This document shows, piece by piece, positions 36,301 to 43,613 of a stretch of 64,000 bases of DNA. The first letter of the stretch is position 1. Every line of letters starts with the position of its first letter. Position numbers and translations under genes: made by a program. Below the pieces are notes generated by a model. It saw only the letters and a list, made by a program, of their open reading frames with translations. It ran no database searches and was not told the origin of the DNA. Where the stretch lies: assembly GCA_002256345.1 (NCBI GenBank), contig NKIY01000003.1:833642-897641 (forward strand). The letters run 5' to 3'. Source of the DNA: Bradyrhizobiaceae bacterium PARB1. Its GTDB lineage: Bacteria; Pseudomonadota; Alphaproteobacteria; Rhizobiales; Xanthobacteraceae.

Positions 36301-36986
36301 ACAGAGACGCTGTCGGCGGCGAAGCCGACGGTCTGGCCGACGGTCGGCGTGCCGGCGGTGCTGGTCACCCGGATGTCGTCGATGCCGACCCATTCGTCGT
36401 TGCCGCCGGCATTGGTGGTGAGGATCCGGATCTCCAGATCGGCATGGCCGTTGACCGCCGACGGCAACAACAGGTCGAACGGCGTGATCTGCGTTGCGGA
36501 GTTCGCCGTCGTCACGTCTGCAGCATAACCGCCGGGGACATTTGTCCACGTCCCAGTGCTGCCCACACGGTACTGCACGCCAATCTGCTGGGTCGCATCG
36601 TCTACGCTCGCATCGAGGTCGCGCGCGTTGAAAGTCAGGCGCACATTCTCACGTCCGCTTGCATCCAGATAGAGAACGAGGCTCGGCGCATCGGCGGTGC
36701 CGGACCCGTTCAAAGCGATGGTCGGATTGGCAATGTGGAATTCCGCAACGCCGCCGCTGTTGAGTGTGCTTGGATTGGTCTGATTGGCGATCACATCGAC
36801 CGCGCCGAGATTGGCACCAGTCAATGTCCGCGGATCGACATTGGTCGGCGAGCCGCTGTCGATGTCACCGAGATAGCCGGTGATCGATTCCACTGACGAC
36901 CAATCGTCATTGGTAGTAATCAAGCCGATATCGGACCAGTCTTGGACCAAGTCGCCAGCAGAAAGATCGTGGTACGTCATAGACAT
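30345..36986 (-). CDS. Giant RTX exoprotein: ExeM/NucH-like nuclease fused to 5'-nucleotidase-like module
   Basis: 2213 residues, no N-terminal signal. Approximate order: beta-rich N-terminus 1-215; Calx-beta repeat 220-340 (EGNSGATIYEFTVERSGG...EEANENFTLTL); OB-fold-like nuclease-associated region 345-600; endonuclease/exonuclease/phosphatase domain 625-955 (FNVLNFF, ALTELENN, LGDFNSY, SDHDPV); metallophosphatase 967-1260 (SGDNF, GNHEFD, LLSHLQQ); 5'-nucleotidase C-terminal domain about 1350-1590; then about 35-40 GGxGxDxxx RTX repeats in four blocks (1637-2135) and a C-terminal type I secretion signal. Predicted calcium-folded secreted enzyme that degrades extracellular DNA and dephosphorylates nucleotides. 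Secretion genes lie at 38005-41110. Confidence 0.88.
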   Translation of the reverse strand: MSMTYHDLSAGDLVQDWSDIGLITTNDDWSSVESITGYLGDIDSGSPTNVDPRTLTGANLGAVDVIANQTNPSTLNSGGVAEFHIANPTIALNGSGTADAPSLVLYLDASGRENVRLTFNARDLDASVDDATQQIGVQYRVGSTGTWTNVPGGYAADVTTANSATQITPFDLLLPSAVNGHADLEIRILTTNAGGNDEWVGIDDIRVTSTAGTPTVGQTVGFAADSVSVSHDEGNSGATIYEFTVERSGGTDGDVTFSGTVGSTQANAADFVGGMPTTFSGVIPAGQNSAVVTIAVAGDTVEEANENFTLTLQNVSNSDSVGTSISTAQATGTIVNDDLSITKISAIQGEGAASPMVGRTVTVEAIVVGDFQNGDGDNSRNLNGFYLQEEITDSDGNPLTSEAIFVLGGSINVSVGDRVRVTGTVNEYFGLTELVASNVSVVEAGAVTDVNSMAVEISLAGLGTTLSQDGDYQPNLEAYEGMLVKLTDTLTITEQYNLGRFNEIKLVAGDRPEQFTQEHAPDSAAYQAYLAEIGARTITYDDGLNIQNGSISNLDGFGPTYNTVTAPRMGDTITGLTGILDYQWAGNAASGATWRIRSVEDGANAFEDSATPRTDAPADVGGTLQVASFNVLNFFKTLDNGAMTAIGLQPRGANNSVEFARQTDKLVNTILAMDVDVLALTELENNFLPGSSGNAIEYLVAQLNAKAGAGTYAWVNPGQQFVGGDAISVGFIYNAHDVKIADGTTVAILNDAALPGLGLGHLLDQSTVGHIFDGANTSRNAVAVTFEEIASGETFTAIANHLKSKGGIGSGLDADQGDGQGSWQNQRELAATALTAWAASNPTGSGDKDVLMLGDFNSYAKEDAVAIIEGAGFENLHGREEGAYSYLFDGQTGTLDYAFANDSLASQVTGISTWHINADEAAALDYNTDFSRDPAIFQAGATIRVSDHDPVIVGLDLTQKQVPVAYTLQILHASDFEGGLNAVDRAGNFAAIVDYLEETYANSITLSSGDNFISSPFFNAGSDASLKEVYETALETYYGLAAGTLNISPGFGTADISMLNIIGIQASALGNHEFDAGTNPLAAIMRQTAGFPGAQFPYLAANLDFSGDPNLAGLYTNAIRNAGDYTGFPPAAGIGKKIAPATIIEEGGEKIGVVGATTQIVKSISSTGGVEVIGDDINDMAALAAILQPTIDALIAQGINKIILLSHLQQIEYEQALAPLLHGVDIIISGGSNTLLADAQDTLRPGDTAAGTYPIVTNDADGNTTLIVNTDGEYSYVGRLVVDFDAEGHVIAGSVDPNVSGAFATTDEAVADLYKNVIDVDGDGVIDADDANPFAQGSKGDLVNDIAQAVGGVINAQDGNLFGSTNVYLEGRRGEVRTEETNLGDLTADANLWYAQRVDGTVLVSIKNGGGLRDSIGTVSAAGGEAQENSPSANPSVGKEQGDISQLDIANALRFNNALSLVTVTAAQMLTVLEHAVAATTATGTPGQFAQIGGIAFSFDIDYPAGNRVQSAALIDDNGHPYMTLVQNGELVIDPAMAIRVVTLSFLLTGGDGYPFASFIAANPAFANVVNLTPDLVPDDGQVANFAAEGTEQDAFAEYLAAFYSDSPYDVLDTDRANDTRIQNLNYREDTVLGTPGVVLTGTDGDNVLIGGAGNDTLSGLDGDDTLDGGDGDDKLYGGDGDDTLLGGAGNDLLDGGDGDDYLEGGAGNDVLLGGDGDDTLDGGDGDDNLDGGEGNDVLLGGEGNDVLLGGEGDDQLVGSAGNDVIDGGNGIDTAVYEGTLADYGLSLEANGSLKIGDTRAGAPDGVDSVLNVERLQFADGIWSLVVGTDGNDTITGTDGNDLVFGGVGNDTFIGTGGLDRYDGGDGIDTIDYSRIGGRVTVDLKSGLAYYGDHLAGHLTNIENAIGTGYDDLLIGTDGDNTLIGGAGKDTIYGGAGNDILIGGAGDDILNGGDGDDILRGGAGNDIIDGGAGYDTLDLSDATGAVSLNMAAGTASGAGIGTDHFTNIEAFLFGAGNDTIIGGDGDDTFDGGAGNDTIYGGAGDDHLSGGEGNDMIDGGSGDDLIYGGAGNDTLKGGSGDDLIEGGEGNDTIDAGSGDDIVRGGAGNDKINGGSGNDIIDGGAGNDILTGGSGSDVFVFTAGFGKDTITDFTASGSSKDMIQFSTDLFANYTDVMSHTAQVGSGVVVTLDEHNTITLANTNLASLTADDFRFV
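30585..32080 (-). repeat. RTX repeat-coding DNA (four blocks)
   Basis: Nonapeptide GGxGxDxxx repeats are coded in blocks at about 31675-32080 (14 repeats), 31380-31515, 31075-31255 and 30585-30960. In DNA they appear as near-tandem 27-nt units. Intervening segments (ADYGLSLEANGSLKIGD, VTVDLKSGLAYYGDHLAGHL, VSLNMAAGTASG) are the beta-strand spacers usual in RTX proteins. Confidence 0.9.
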
Positions 36987-37140
36987 TAGGTTGCGTCCCC
37001 TGTTTGGATTGCACGCATCGCGATGGCGATTGTCGCAATGCGACAGCCCTCACCGATCGACCGCGGTAAACAAAACGTTACGCGGCGGCATGTAGCCATC
37101 GCGATTAACAGTCGGATGACTGCTTTCTGACATCGCGCCG

Positions 37141-37387
37141 GATTCGATCTTTGATAGTTGAATTCGTGCGCAGCAATCGCTCTCTCGGCGCAATGACGTC
37201 ACGCACTGCGCGCGCAATCGAACTACACATCTTCTGGCGTGCGATTGGTGATGCGAGCAAAGATCGAATCGTTCGGGCGGCCGAGCGATTTCATATGACT
37301 TCGTGTTAGATCAACTTCCGCAAGCGCAATTCAGACAATCGCAACGCAGGGGCGATCGTTCGAAAGAAGTAAAATTCTGCCAATGAA
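37141..37387 (+). repeat. Intergenic repeat unit 1 (full length)
   Basis: Anchors in order: TTGATA 37151, TGACGTC 37194, ATCAAC 37310, GCAACG 37341, GCCA 37379. Spacings of 43, 116, 31 and 38 nt are almost the same as in unit 3. Confidence 0.75.
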
Positions 37388-37403
37388 TACTTAAATCGCG
37401 GCG

Positions 37404-37590
37404 GATTCGCGTGTTGATAATCGGCTTCGCGCGCAGCGACTTATCTCTTGACGTCGCGCATTTTGGACTCGGTGGCGCGAGTCATTCTCCGCCATTCGTG
37501 CCTTCACGTTTAGTCAACTCATGGATCGCTGCTTGGGAACCTGCAACGTCAGAGCGATTGCGTGAGAAAGTAGATCAAGTTCGTTGCCCA
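37404..37590 (+). repeat. Intergenic repeat unit 2 (internally deleted)
   Basis: Anchors: TTGATA 37414, TGACGTC 37449, GTCAAC 37513, GCAACG 37543, GCCC 37586. Spacings 35, 64, 30, 43; relative to units 1 and 3 about 52 nt is missing between the second and third anchors. Confidence 0.7.
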
Positions 37591-37609
37591 CCATTCCTGA
37601 GACGTGGCG

Positions 37610-37852
37610 AGTTCGAGTTTTGATAGTTGTACTCACGCATAACGGCGTCATCTCGAATTTATGACGTCACGTATTTCATGCGCGACAGTACGACGCATCT
37701 TTCGACATCCGAAGAGCTGCGGTGAGAACGGGCCGAAGCATGTGTCTGTCACGCGGCTCCACACGAGCTCGCATTTGATCAACCCACGCAAGTATGAGCT
37801 GGCGCTTCGCAACGTCAGCGCGACAAAGCGAGAGAGATGAACTTTGCCAAGC
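37610..37852 (+). repeat. Intergenic repeat unit 3 (full length)
   Basis: Anchors: TTGATA 37620, TGACGTC 37662, ATCAAC 37778, GCAACG 37809, GCCA 37846. Spacings 42, 116, 31, 37. Stretches such as TTTGATAGTTG and ATGACGTCACG are identical to unit 1. Confidence 0.75.
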
Positions 37853-38004
37853 AGGATGTCGCATTCTCGCAACGCGTAGACTGCGATTCATCCCGTGAGT
37901 TTTGACGAAATACACGTGCAAGTGTCACGTAACTGACGTGCAAGGCCGCTAACGACACCACCCGGCGCATATCGCCGTTTCTGTTAGTTTAGTGAGTAGA
38001 CGAG

Positions 38005-39783
38005 ATGACCGCAGTACCATCAACGGGCAGAGCAGATGCTGCGGCCACCCACGATGTTCCGATCGCAGCGCTTGCCTCGTGTCGCAGCGCACTTCTTTCT
38101 GTCGGTATTTTCTCGGCCGTCGTGAACGTGCTGATGCTGACCGGATCGATCTACATGCTTCAGGTGTATGATCGCGTGATCCCGTCGCGCAGCGTGCCGA
38201 CACTCGTGTCGCTCTCCATCATCGTGATCGCAATCTATGCCGTTCAGGGCGTCTTCGACTGGCTTCGACAGCGCATCCTGAGCCGGATCGGCGCAGCGCT
38301 CGATCAGGCATTGTGGGAACCGGTGAACTCCGCGATCTTGCGATCGCCGCTGAAGTCGAACCGCAGCAATGGCGTGCAGCTTGCCCACGATCTCGATTCG
38401 GTCCGCGGCTTCCTGTCGGGCCTCGGCCCGACGACCTTGTTCGATCTGCCGTGGATGCCGCTCTATCTTGCCGGCTGTTTCCTGCTGCACCCCTATCTTG
38501 GATGGACCCTGGTTGCGGGCGCAGTCATTCTGTTCGGCATCGCCCTTCTCGCCGAGATCCTGACGAGGAAGCCGACCCGCGAGGCCTCGCGCAATGCCGC
38601 CGCACGCAATGTGCAACTGGAGGCCGCCCGCCGGAACGCCGAAGTAATCGCCGCGCTCGGCATGGAACGACGTTTCGTCAACCGCATCGGCATCGCCAAT
38701 TCGGATCAGATCGCCGCCCAGCAGCGCGGCGCGGATATCTCCGCTTCACTCGGTACGTTGTCCAAGACCCTTCGCTTCCTGTTGCAATCGACGCTCCTCG
38801 GCATTGGCGCCTGGCTGGTGATCGAGGGACATGCGACCAGCGGCGTCATGATCGCGTCGTCGATCATGGGCAGCCGTGCTCTTGCGCCGGTCGAACTCGC
38901 GATTTCGGTGTGGCGTCCGTTCATCGCCGCCCGTCAGGCGTGGCAGCGGCTGCGCACCGCGCTCGCGCCCGAGAGCGAAAATGTCGCCGCGGTGGCGCCC
39001 GACCGCGCCCGGCGCGTTCTGACCGTCGACCAGGTTTTCGTAATGGCTCCCGGCGGCAACAAGGCGATCGTGCAAAACGCCACGTTCAAGCTCGAGGCCG
39101 GCCATGCCGTCGGGATCATCGGACCATCGGCGTCGGGGAAATCCTCTTTGACGCGAGCGCTGGTCGGCATCTGGCCTGCAGCGCGCGGCGATATTCGCCT
39201 CGACGGCGCGACGCTCGATCAATGGCCCGCCGAGAGCCGCGGCGACATGATCGGCTATCTCCCGCAGGCCGTCGAACTGTTCGACGGCACCGTGGCAGAG
39301 AACATCGCGCGTTTCGATCCGCAGCTGGATTCGAACGCTGTGATCGCCGCAGCCAAGGCCGCTGGCGCCTATGACATGATCCTCGGCCTGCCGAAGGGCT
39401 TTGAGATGCAGGTCGGCGAGGCCGGATCCGCGCTTTCCGGCGGCCAGCGGCAACGCGTCGCCCTGGCGCGCGCGCTCTACAAGGATCCGTTCATGGTCGT
39501 GCTCGACGAGCCGAACGCCAATCTCGATGGTGAGGGCGACGCCGCGTTGGCCCGCGCCGTCAAGGGCGTGCGCGCACGCGGCGGCATTGCCATCATCGTC
39601 GCCCATCGTCCGGCGGCGCTCGCCAGCGTCGATCTCGTCATGACCTTTGCCAACGGCCAGATCCAGGCCTTCGGCCCGAAAGACGAGATTCTGCGCAAGG
39701 CGCTCGCCTCGCAAAATCCCCCATCCAACGTGGTCACGCAGCCTGTGCATGACATGCGCATGACCGCCGATAGCCGCAGCTGA
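38005..39783 (+). CDS. Type I secretion ABC transporter, permease/ATPase (PrtD family)
   Basis: 592 residues. Membrane domain about 25-325, without an N-terminal C39 peptidase domain, as in PrtD-type exporters of RTX proteins. The nucleotide-binding domain has Walker A GPSASGKSS near 373-381, signature LSGGQRQRVALARAL near 478, Walker B MVVLDEPNANLD near 495 and switch His in VAHRP. Inner-membrane motor of a type I secretion system. The RTX nuclease just across the intergenic region is the obvious cargo. The adaptor gene follows 7 nt downstream; a TolC-like outer-membrane channel must come from elsewhere. Confidence 0.94.
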   Translation: MTAVPSTGRADAAATHDVPIAALASCRSALLSVGIFSAVVNVLMLTGSIYMLQVYDRVIPSRSVPTLVSLSIIVIAIYAVQGVFDWLRQRILSRIGAALDQALWEPVNSAILRSPLKSNRSNGVQLAHDLDSVRGFLSGLGPTTLFDLPWMPLYLAGCFLLHPYLGWTLVAGAVILFGIALLAEILTRKPTREASRNAAARNVQLEAARRNAEVIAALGMERRFVNRIGIANSDQIAAQQRGADISASLGTLSKTLRFLLQSTLLGIGAWLVIEGHATSGVMIASSIMGSRALAPVELAISVWRPFIAARQAWQRLRTALAPESENVAAVAPDRARRVLTVDQVFVMAPGGNKAIVQNATFKLEAGHAVGIIGPSASGKSSLTRALVGIWPAARGDIRLDGATLDQWPAESRGDMIGYLPQAVELFDGTVAENIARFDPQLDSNAVIAAAKAAGAYDMILGLPKGFEMQVGEAGSALSGGQRQRVALARALYKDPFMVVLDEPNANLDGEGDAALARAVKGVRARGGIAIIVAHRPAALASVDLVMTFANGQIQAFGPKDEILRKALASQNPPSNVVTQPVHDMRMTADSRS

Positions 39784-39790
39784 GGACCCG

Positions 39791-41110
39791 ATGACAACCT
39801 CTCAGGGCGCGGGACGCGCCAATCCATTCCGTGACATTCGTCTGACCACCTATGCGGGCCTTGCGATGCTCGCCGTCGGCATCTCGACCGTGGGCGTCTG
39901 GGCGGCGACGGCACCGCTCGCGAGCGCCGTAATCGCGCCAGCGCAGATCGTCGTCGACAGTAATGTGCGCAAGGTTCAGCATCCCACCGGCGGCGTGGTG
40001 TCTGAAATTCTCGTCAATGACGGCGATCACGTGCGCGCCGGTGATGTCCTGCTTCGGCTCGACGAGACGCTGACGCGCGCCAATCTCGCTCTGATCGAGA
40101 ACCAGCTCAATCAGTTCTGGACCCGGCGCGCGCGCCTGCGCGCCGAACAGGCGGGGCGCGACAGCTTTGCGGCGCCGGACGAGTTCGAGGGACGCGCCGA
40201 CCAACCCGCCATCGCCGACATCATTGCCGGTGAGACGAGTCTGATGCAGAGCCGGCGCGCGGCCATCACCGGGCAGCAGTCGCAGTTCCGCGAACGCACC
40301 GCCCAGATCGGCGAGGAGATTCACGGTCTCGCCGCACAGATCGCGTCGAAGCGCGAGCAGATCCGCCTGATCCAGCGCGAACTCGAAGGTGTCCGCGACC
40401 TGTTCGAGAAGAACCTGATTCCGTTTGCGCGCCTCACTGCACTCGAACGCGAGGCAGCCCGCCTCACCGGTGAGGAAGGACAGCTGATCGCGGAAACGGC
40501 TCGTGCCAAAGGCCGCATCACTGAAACCGAGTTACAGACATTGCAGGTGGTTCAGGACCAGCGCCGCGAGATCGCCACCGACCTGCGCGAGGTCGAGATC
40601 AAGATCGCCGATCTGTCCGAGCGCCGGATTGCTGCACTGGACCAGCTGACGAGGGTTGTCCTGAAGGCGCCGCAGGCCGGCATCATCCATCAGAAGTCCG
40701 TTCATACGGTCGGCGGCGTCATTACGGCGGGTGAACAGTTGATGCTCATCATTCCGGAAAAGGACTCGCTCGTGGTCGAGGCGCGGGTTGAGCCGCAGAT
40801 GATCGATCGACTAAAAATCGGACAACAAGCAAAATTGCGTTTCACTGCCTTCGATTCCGCGGTCACACCAGACCTCGACGGCAAACTGGTGCGCATCGCA
40901 GCCGACCTGACCAAGGATCAGCAGTCCGGCGTGTCCTTCTACGTTGCACGGATCAGCGTCTCCGACGGCGAACTTTCAAAGCTCGGCGGAAAAGCGCTGG
41001 TGCCCGGCATGCCCGTCGAAGCCTATATCCTGAACGGTTCACGCACGGCCTTCGAATATCTGCGCAAGCCACTTGAAGACCAGCTCGCGCGAGCATTTCG
41101 TTACAATTGA
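39791..41110 (+). CDS. Type I secretion membrane-fusion adaptor (HlyD/PrtE family)
   Basis: 439 residues. A single transmembrane helix (about 22-45) is followed by a split biotinyl-lipoyl domain (VQHPTGGVVSEILVNDGDHVRAGDVLLRLDE near 60-90 and the partner half KAPQAGIIHQKSVHTVGGVI near 295-315) flanking a long coiled coil (about 95-285) and a C-terminal beta domain. Links the inner-membrane ATPase to the outer-membrane channel. GAGGA overlapping the upstream stop is the ribosome site, so it is translated with the ATPase gene. Confidence 0.93.
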   Translation: MTTSQGAGRANPFRDIRLTTYAGLAMLAVGISTVGVWAATAPLASAVIAPAQIVVDSNVRKVQHPTGGVVSEILVNDGDHVRAGDVLLRLDETLTRANLALIENQLNQFWTRRARLRAEQAGRDSFAAPDEFEGRADQPAIADIIAGETSLMQSRRAAITGQQSQFRERTAQIGEEIHGLAAQIASKREQIRLIQRELEGVRDLFEKNLIPFARLTALEREAARLTGEEGQLIAETARAKGRITETELQTLQVVQDQRREIATDLREVEIKIADLSERRIAALDQLTRVVLKAPQAGIIHQKSVHTVGGVITAGEQLMLIIPEKDSLVVEARVEPQMIDRLKIGQQAKLRFTAFDSAVTPDLDGKLVRIAADLTKDQQSGVSFYVARISVSDGELSKLGGKALVPGMPVEAYILNGSRTAFEYLRKPLEDQLARAFRYN

Positions 41111-41159
41111 GCAAAAGACAGGAATGCCCCTTGGAGTTTGAACCACGGGATACGAATTT

Positions 41160-41190
41160 TGTCCCGGACGGGATGCAGCATTCAGGCGAG
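41160..41190. repeat. Truncated family A element (left arm only)
   Basis: TGTCCCGGACGGGATGCAGC matches the left arm of the full family A copies; the right arm is absent. It lies after the secretion adaptor gene in the gap before the convergent histidine kinase. Confidence 0.5.
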
Positions 41191-41269
41191 GCATGATGAT
41201 CTCATAGACTGCGGTTTGGCCGCTTCGATCGACCGGAGCGGCGCGCATCAAGGCGGAGGCATCCAGCGT

Positions 41270-42682
41270 CTAGCTAACCCCGCGCACGTTTTCCCGCATG
41301 GCGGGGAACGGGTCTCCGCGAACATCCGGGAACATCATTCTCAGGCACGCTCCTCCGGATGGCCCCTCAACTGCTTCGACGTGACCACCATGCAGGCGCA
41401 TAATCTTCAGCACGAGATCGAGACCCAGGCCCGCTCCTCGTCCACCCTGCTGGAGGCGATAGAACGGTTCAAACACCTGCTCACGCTCTTCGATCGGGAT
41501 GCCGCGCCCCTCGTCACAAACCTCAATGCAGCCGGAATGCGCCACGCGAACGGCGATCGTGCCACGACGCCCGCCGTGATCGATGGCGTTCTGCACGAGG
41601 TTGGTCAATGCTCGCTCAAGAGAGGTTTGGTCTCCCTTCGCGGTGATATCCTCGTCTTCCGGTTCAAAGGACATTTCATAGCCTGCGGCGAAGGCCAGCG
41701 GCGCCAAGTCAAGGACCACACGTCGAGCGATGCCGACGAGATCAACCGAATCAAACTGATTGGGTTGTTGATCGAGACGTTGGAGATCAAGAAGCTGGCC
41801 GGTCAGCACCGTTAGACGGGTGGCATCTTCGAGCAGACGTGTTTTTTCCGGCCCGGCTGGAAGCGACGAGACCCGGGTTGTCAGGATTGCGATCGGGGTC
41901 CGAAGCTCATGAGCTGCATCGGCGAGGAAGCGCTTGTGACGCTCATAACCCTTGTCGAGGCGACCCAGGGCGTCATTAACCGCTTTGACGAAAGGAATGA
42001 CCTCCATCGGAACCTCTTCCACCGACAACTGCACACCGCGCCGGTCGATGTCGATCCGTTCGGCTTGTGCTGCGGCTTGTCCCAATCCCGCCATGGCTCG
42101 GCGAACCACGAATGGCGTCGCGAAGAGGGTCGCGAGCGCCATCAGACCGATAATGGGCAGGATAATGTTGAGGAACAGAAGCGGCGCAGCGGCGATGACC
42201 TTGTTCACCGAGATGCTGCCCTGTGTCCCCGTCAGTATCTGTACCTTTCCGGCAGGAGTATCGACCCATTTGACGAGCCCCGCAGGCGGCGACGCTTCCC
42301 CTATCGTCCGCCCGAGCCGGGCGTCGCTGATATGGTCAAGCGCGGCAGCGATAAGCATAAAGTCTGACGGTACCGTCCCCTCCGACAAACGGTGCCCTTC
42401 CTTATCCCGGACGATGAACCAGAGATCGGAGGTTTCTGACCGCAAATTTGCAAGTTCCGGTGTCTGGCGCAGAATCAACCCACCTCCAGCGTCCCGCTCT
42501 ACCGCATCTTTGAGAACATCAAGGGTACTGCCTTCATAGTCATCACTCAGAACACCGCTGTGCCACAATACCGCCACGACCAGTAAAATGAGCAGAACGA
42601 GCAACGACAGCATGGTTGCCTGCAGCACCACAAGGCGTCCGACGAGGCGCCACTTGAGGGAGCGCGGTCGCAGCACCGTCAC
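41270..42682 (-). CDS. Membrane sensor histidine kinase of an OmpR-type two-component pair
   Basis: 470 residues. Two transmembrane helices (about 17-40 and 175-200) bracket a periplasmic sensor of about 130 residues (GGGLILRQTPELANLRSETSDLWFIVRDKEGHRLSEG). A HAMP-like linker leads to the H-box FLADAAHELRTPIAIL, N-box NLVQNAIDHGG and G-boxes DEGRGIP and GAGLGLDLV. GTG start at 42680-42682 overlaps the regulator's stop (GTGA), so the two are coupled. The signal is unknown. Its place between the RTX secretion genes and the lipid operon makes those targets worth testing. Confidence 0.92.
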   Translation of the reverse strand: MTVLRPRSLKWRLVGRLVVLQATMLSLLVLLILLVVAVLWHSGVLSDDYEGSTLDVLKDAVERDAGGGLILRQTPELANLRSETSDLWFIVRDKEGHRLSEGTVPSDFMLIAAALDHISDARLGRTIGEASPPAGLVKWVDTPAGKVQILTGTQGSISVNKVIAAAPLLFLNIILPIIGLMALATLFATPFVVRRAMAGLGQAAAQAERIDIDRRGVQLSVEEVPMEVIPFVKAVNDALGRLDKGYERHKRFLADAAHELRTPIAILTTRVSSLPAGPEKTRLLEDATRLTVLTGQLLDLQRLDQQPNQFDSVDLVGIARRVVLDLAPLAFAAGYEMSFEPEDEDITAKGDQTSLERALTNLVQNAIDHGGRRGTIAVRVAHSGCIEVCDEGRGIPIEEREQVFEPFYRLQQGGRGAGLGLDLVLKIMRLHGGHVEAVEGPSGGACLRMMFPDVRGDPFPAMRENVRGVS

Positions 42683-43353
42683 GGCGTTTCTCGCAGAAGA
42701 TATCCAACCCCGCGAATGCCGTTGATCGTCACACCCGCGTTCGCATCTCCGAGCTTGCGACGCAAACGGGAGATATGGGTATCCAACGCATTGGGCTGAA
42801 CGTCGTCGTCGAGGCCGAAGACTGCCTCCATAAGGGATGATCGTTGCACCATGCGTCCCATGCGACGCAACAACGCTTCCAGTACGAGCAGTTCACGCCG
42901 CGGCATCTCCAGAAATCTTCCCTCGATAGTTGCCTCGCGATGGGTGAAATCGAACGAGATGCGCCCGATGCGCACGATATCGGGCTGCACGTTAGCCGGC
43001 CGACGCAAAAGAGCACGCAGCCGCGCCAGCAATTCCTCGATGGCAAACGGCTTAGCGAGATAATCGTCCGCACCTTTATCGAGCCCCGCAACCCGATCTG
43101 CGAGATCGCCGCGCGCGGTGAGCACGAGTACCGGCACGATATTTCCGCCAGCGCGCAACTTCGGAATAAGGGATAGCCCATCGCCGTCCGGCAACTGACG
43201 ATCAAGCACGACTGCGTCGTAGTTGCCCTCCGCGGCAATAGATTCTGCCTCCGACAGATTGGGTGCGTGATCGACGATTATGTCGTGGCGCGTGAGGGCT
43301 GCACGCAAAGCCGCGACCATCTCCAGCTGGTCTTCTACCAACAAGACTCGCAT
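42679..43353 (-). CDS. OmpR/PhoB-family response regulator
   Basis: 224 residues. Receiver domain with phospho-acceptor Asp in DAVVLDRQLPDGDG (near residue 51), Thr in VLTARGD and Lys in LAKPFAIEE; C-terminal winged helix with RRELLVLEALLRR and LDTHISRLRRKLG. Start taken at ATG 43351-43353 with GGAAG 8 nt upstream; a TTG one codon earlier is open. First gene of a two-gene operon with the sensor kinase, divergent from the lipid-remodelling operon. Confidence 0.93.
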   Translation of the reverse strand: MRVLLVEDQLEMVAALRAALTRHDIIVDHAPNLSEAESIAAEGNYDAVVLDRQLPDGDGLSLIPKLRAGGNIVPVLVLTARGDLADRVAGLDKGADDYLAKPFAIEELLARLRALLRRPANVQPDIVRIGRISFDFTHREATIEGRFLEMPRRELLVLEALLRRMGRMVQRSSLMEAVFGLDDDVQPNALDTHISRLRRKLGDANAGVTINGIRGVGYLLRETP

Positions 43354-43613
43354 CAACTAATCTTCCCATCCCATCGAATCATCCATCTCTAGTGACGATT
43401 CATTGCAGCAACCTTGCATGGGAATCCCACGCGGCTCCTGAGCTATTTTTCGAAAAGTATACTACCGACAGTTTCTTGCAATCTGTGCATGAGACATAGC
43501 AAGCCCATCGGCCGGCGTTGCGGGTCCGCCCTGTCACCGATCGATGTCGCTCCACTCGCCCGATTGTATGCCTCTCTCATACAGATACCACTGCGCCAAC
43601 TGAAGGAAATGCG
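43354..43613. promoter_or_regulatory. Divergent promoter region between regulator and lipid operon
   Basis: 260 nt holding the start signals of the two-component operon (-) and the methyltransferase operon (+). It contains a perfect 10-bp palindrome TTTTCGAAAA at 43447-43456. No clear -35/-10 or Pho box could be assigned by eye. Confidence 0.4.

Larger units (their letters stand above)
36987..38004. other. 1-kb divergent intergenic region with diverged noncoding repeats
   Basis: Lies between the RTX gene (-) and its secretion genes (+) and must hold both promoters. It is AT-richer than its flanks and has no credible coding frame. Three related units (listed separately) occupy 37141-37852. 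Near the right end ACGTGCAAG occurs twice (37913-37921, 37935-37943) around GTGTCACGTAACTG. Confidence 0.7.

Noticed and set aside
43531..43548. CTGTCAC-CGAT-CGATGTC as a Pho box before the lipid operon
   Set aside because: Only the first half matches the PhoB consensus; the second half does not, so not listed as a site.
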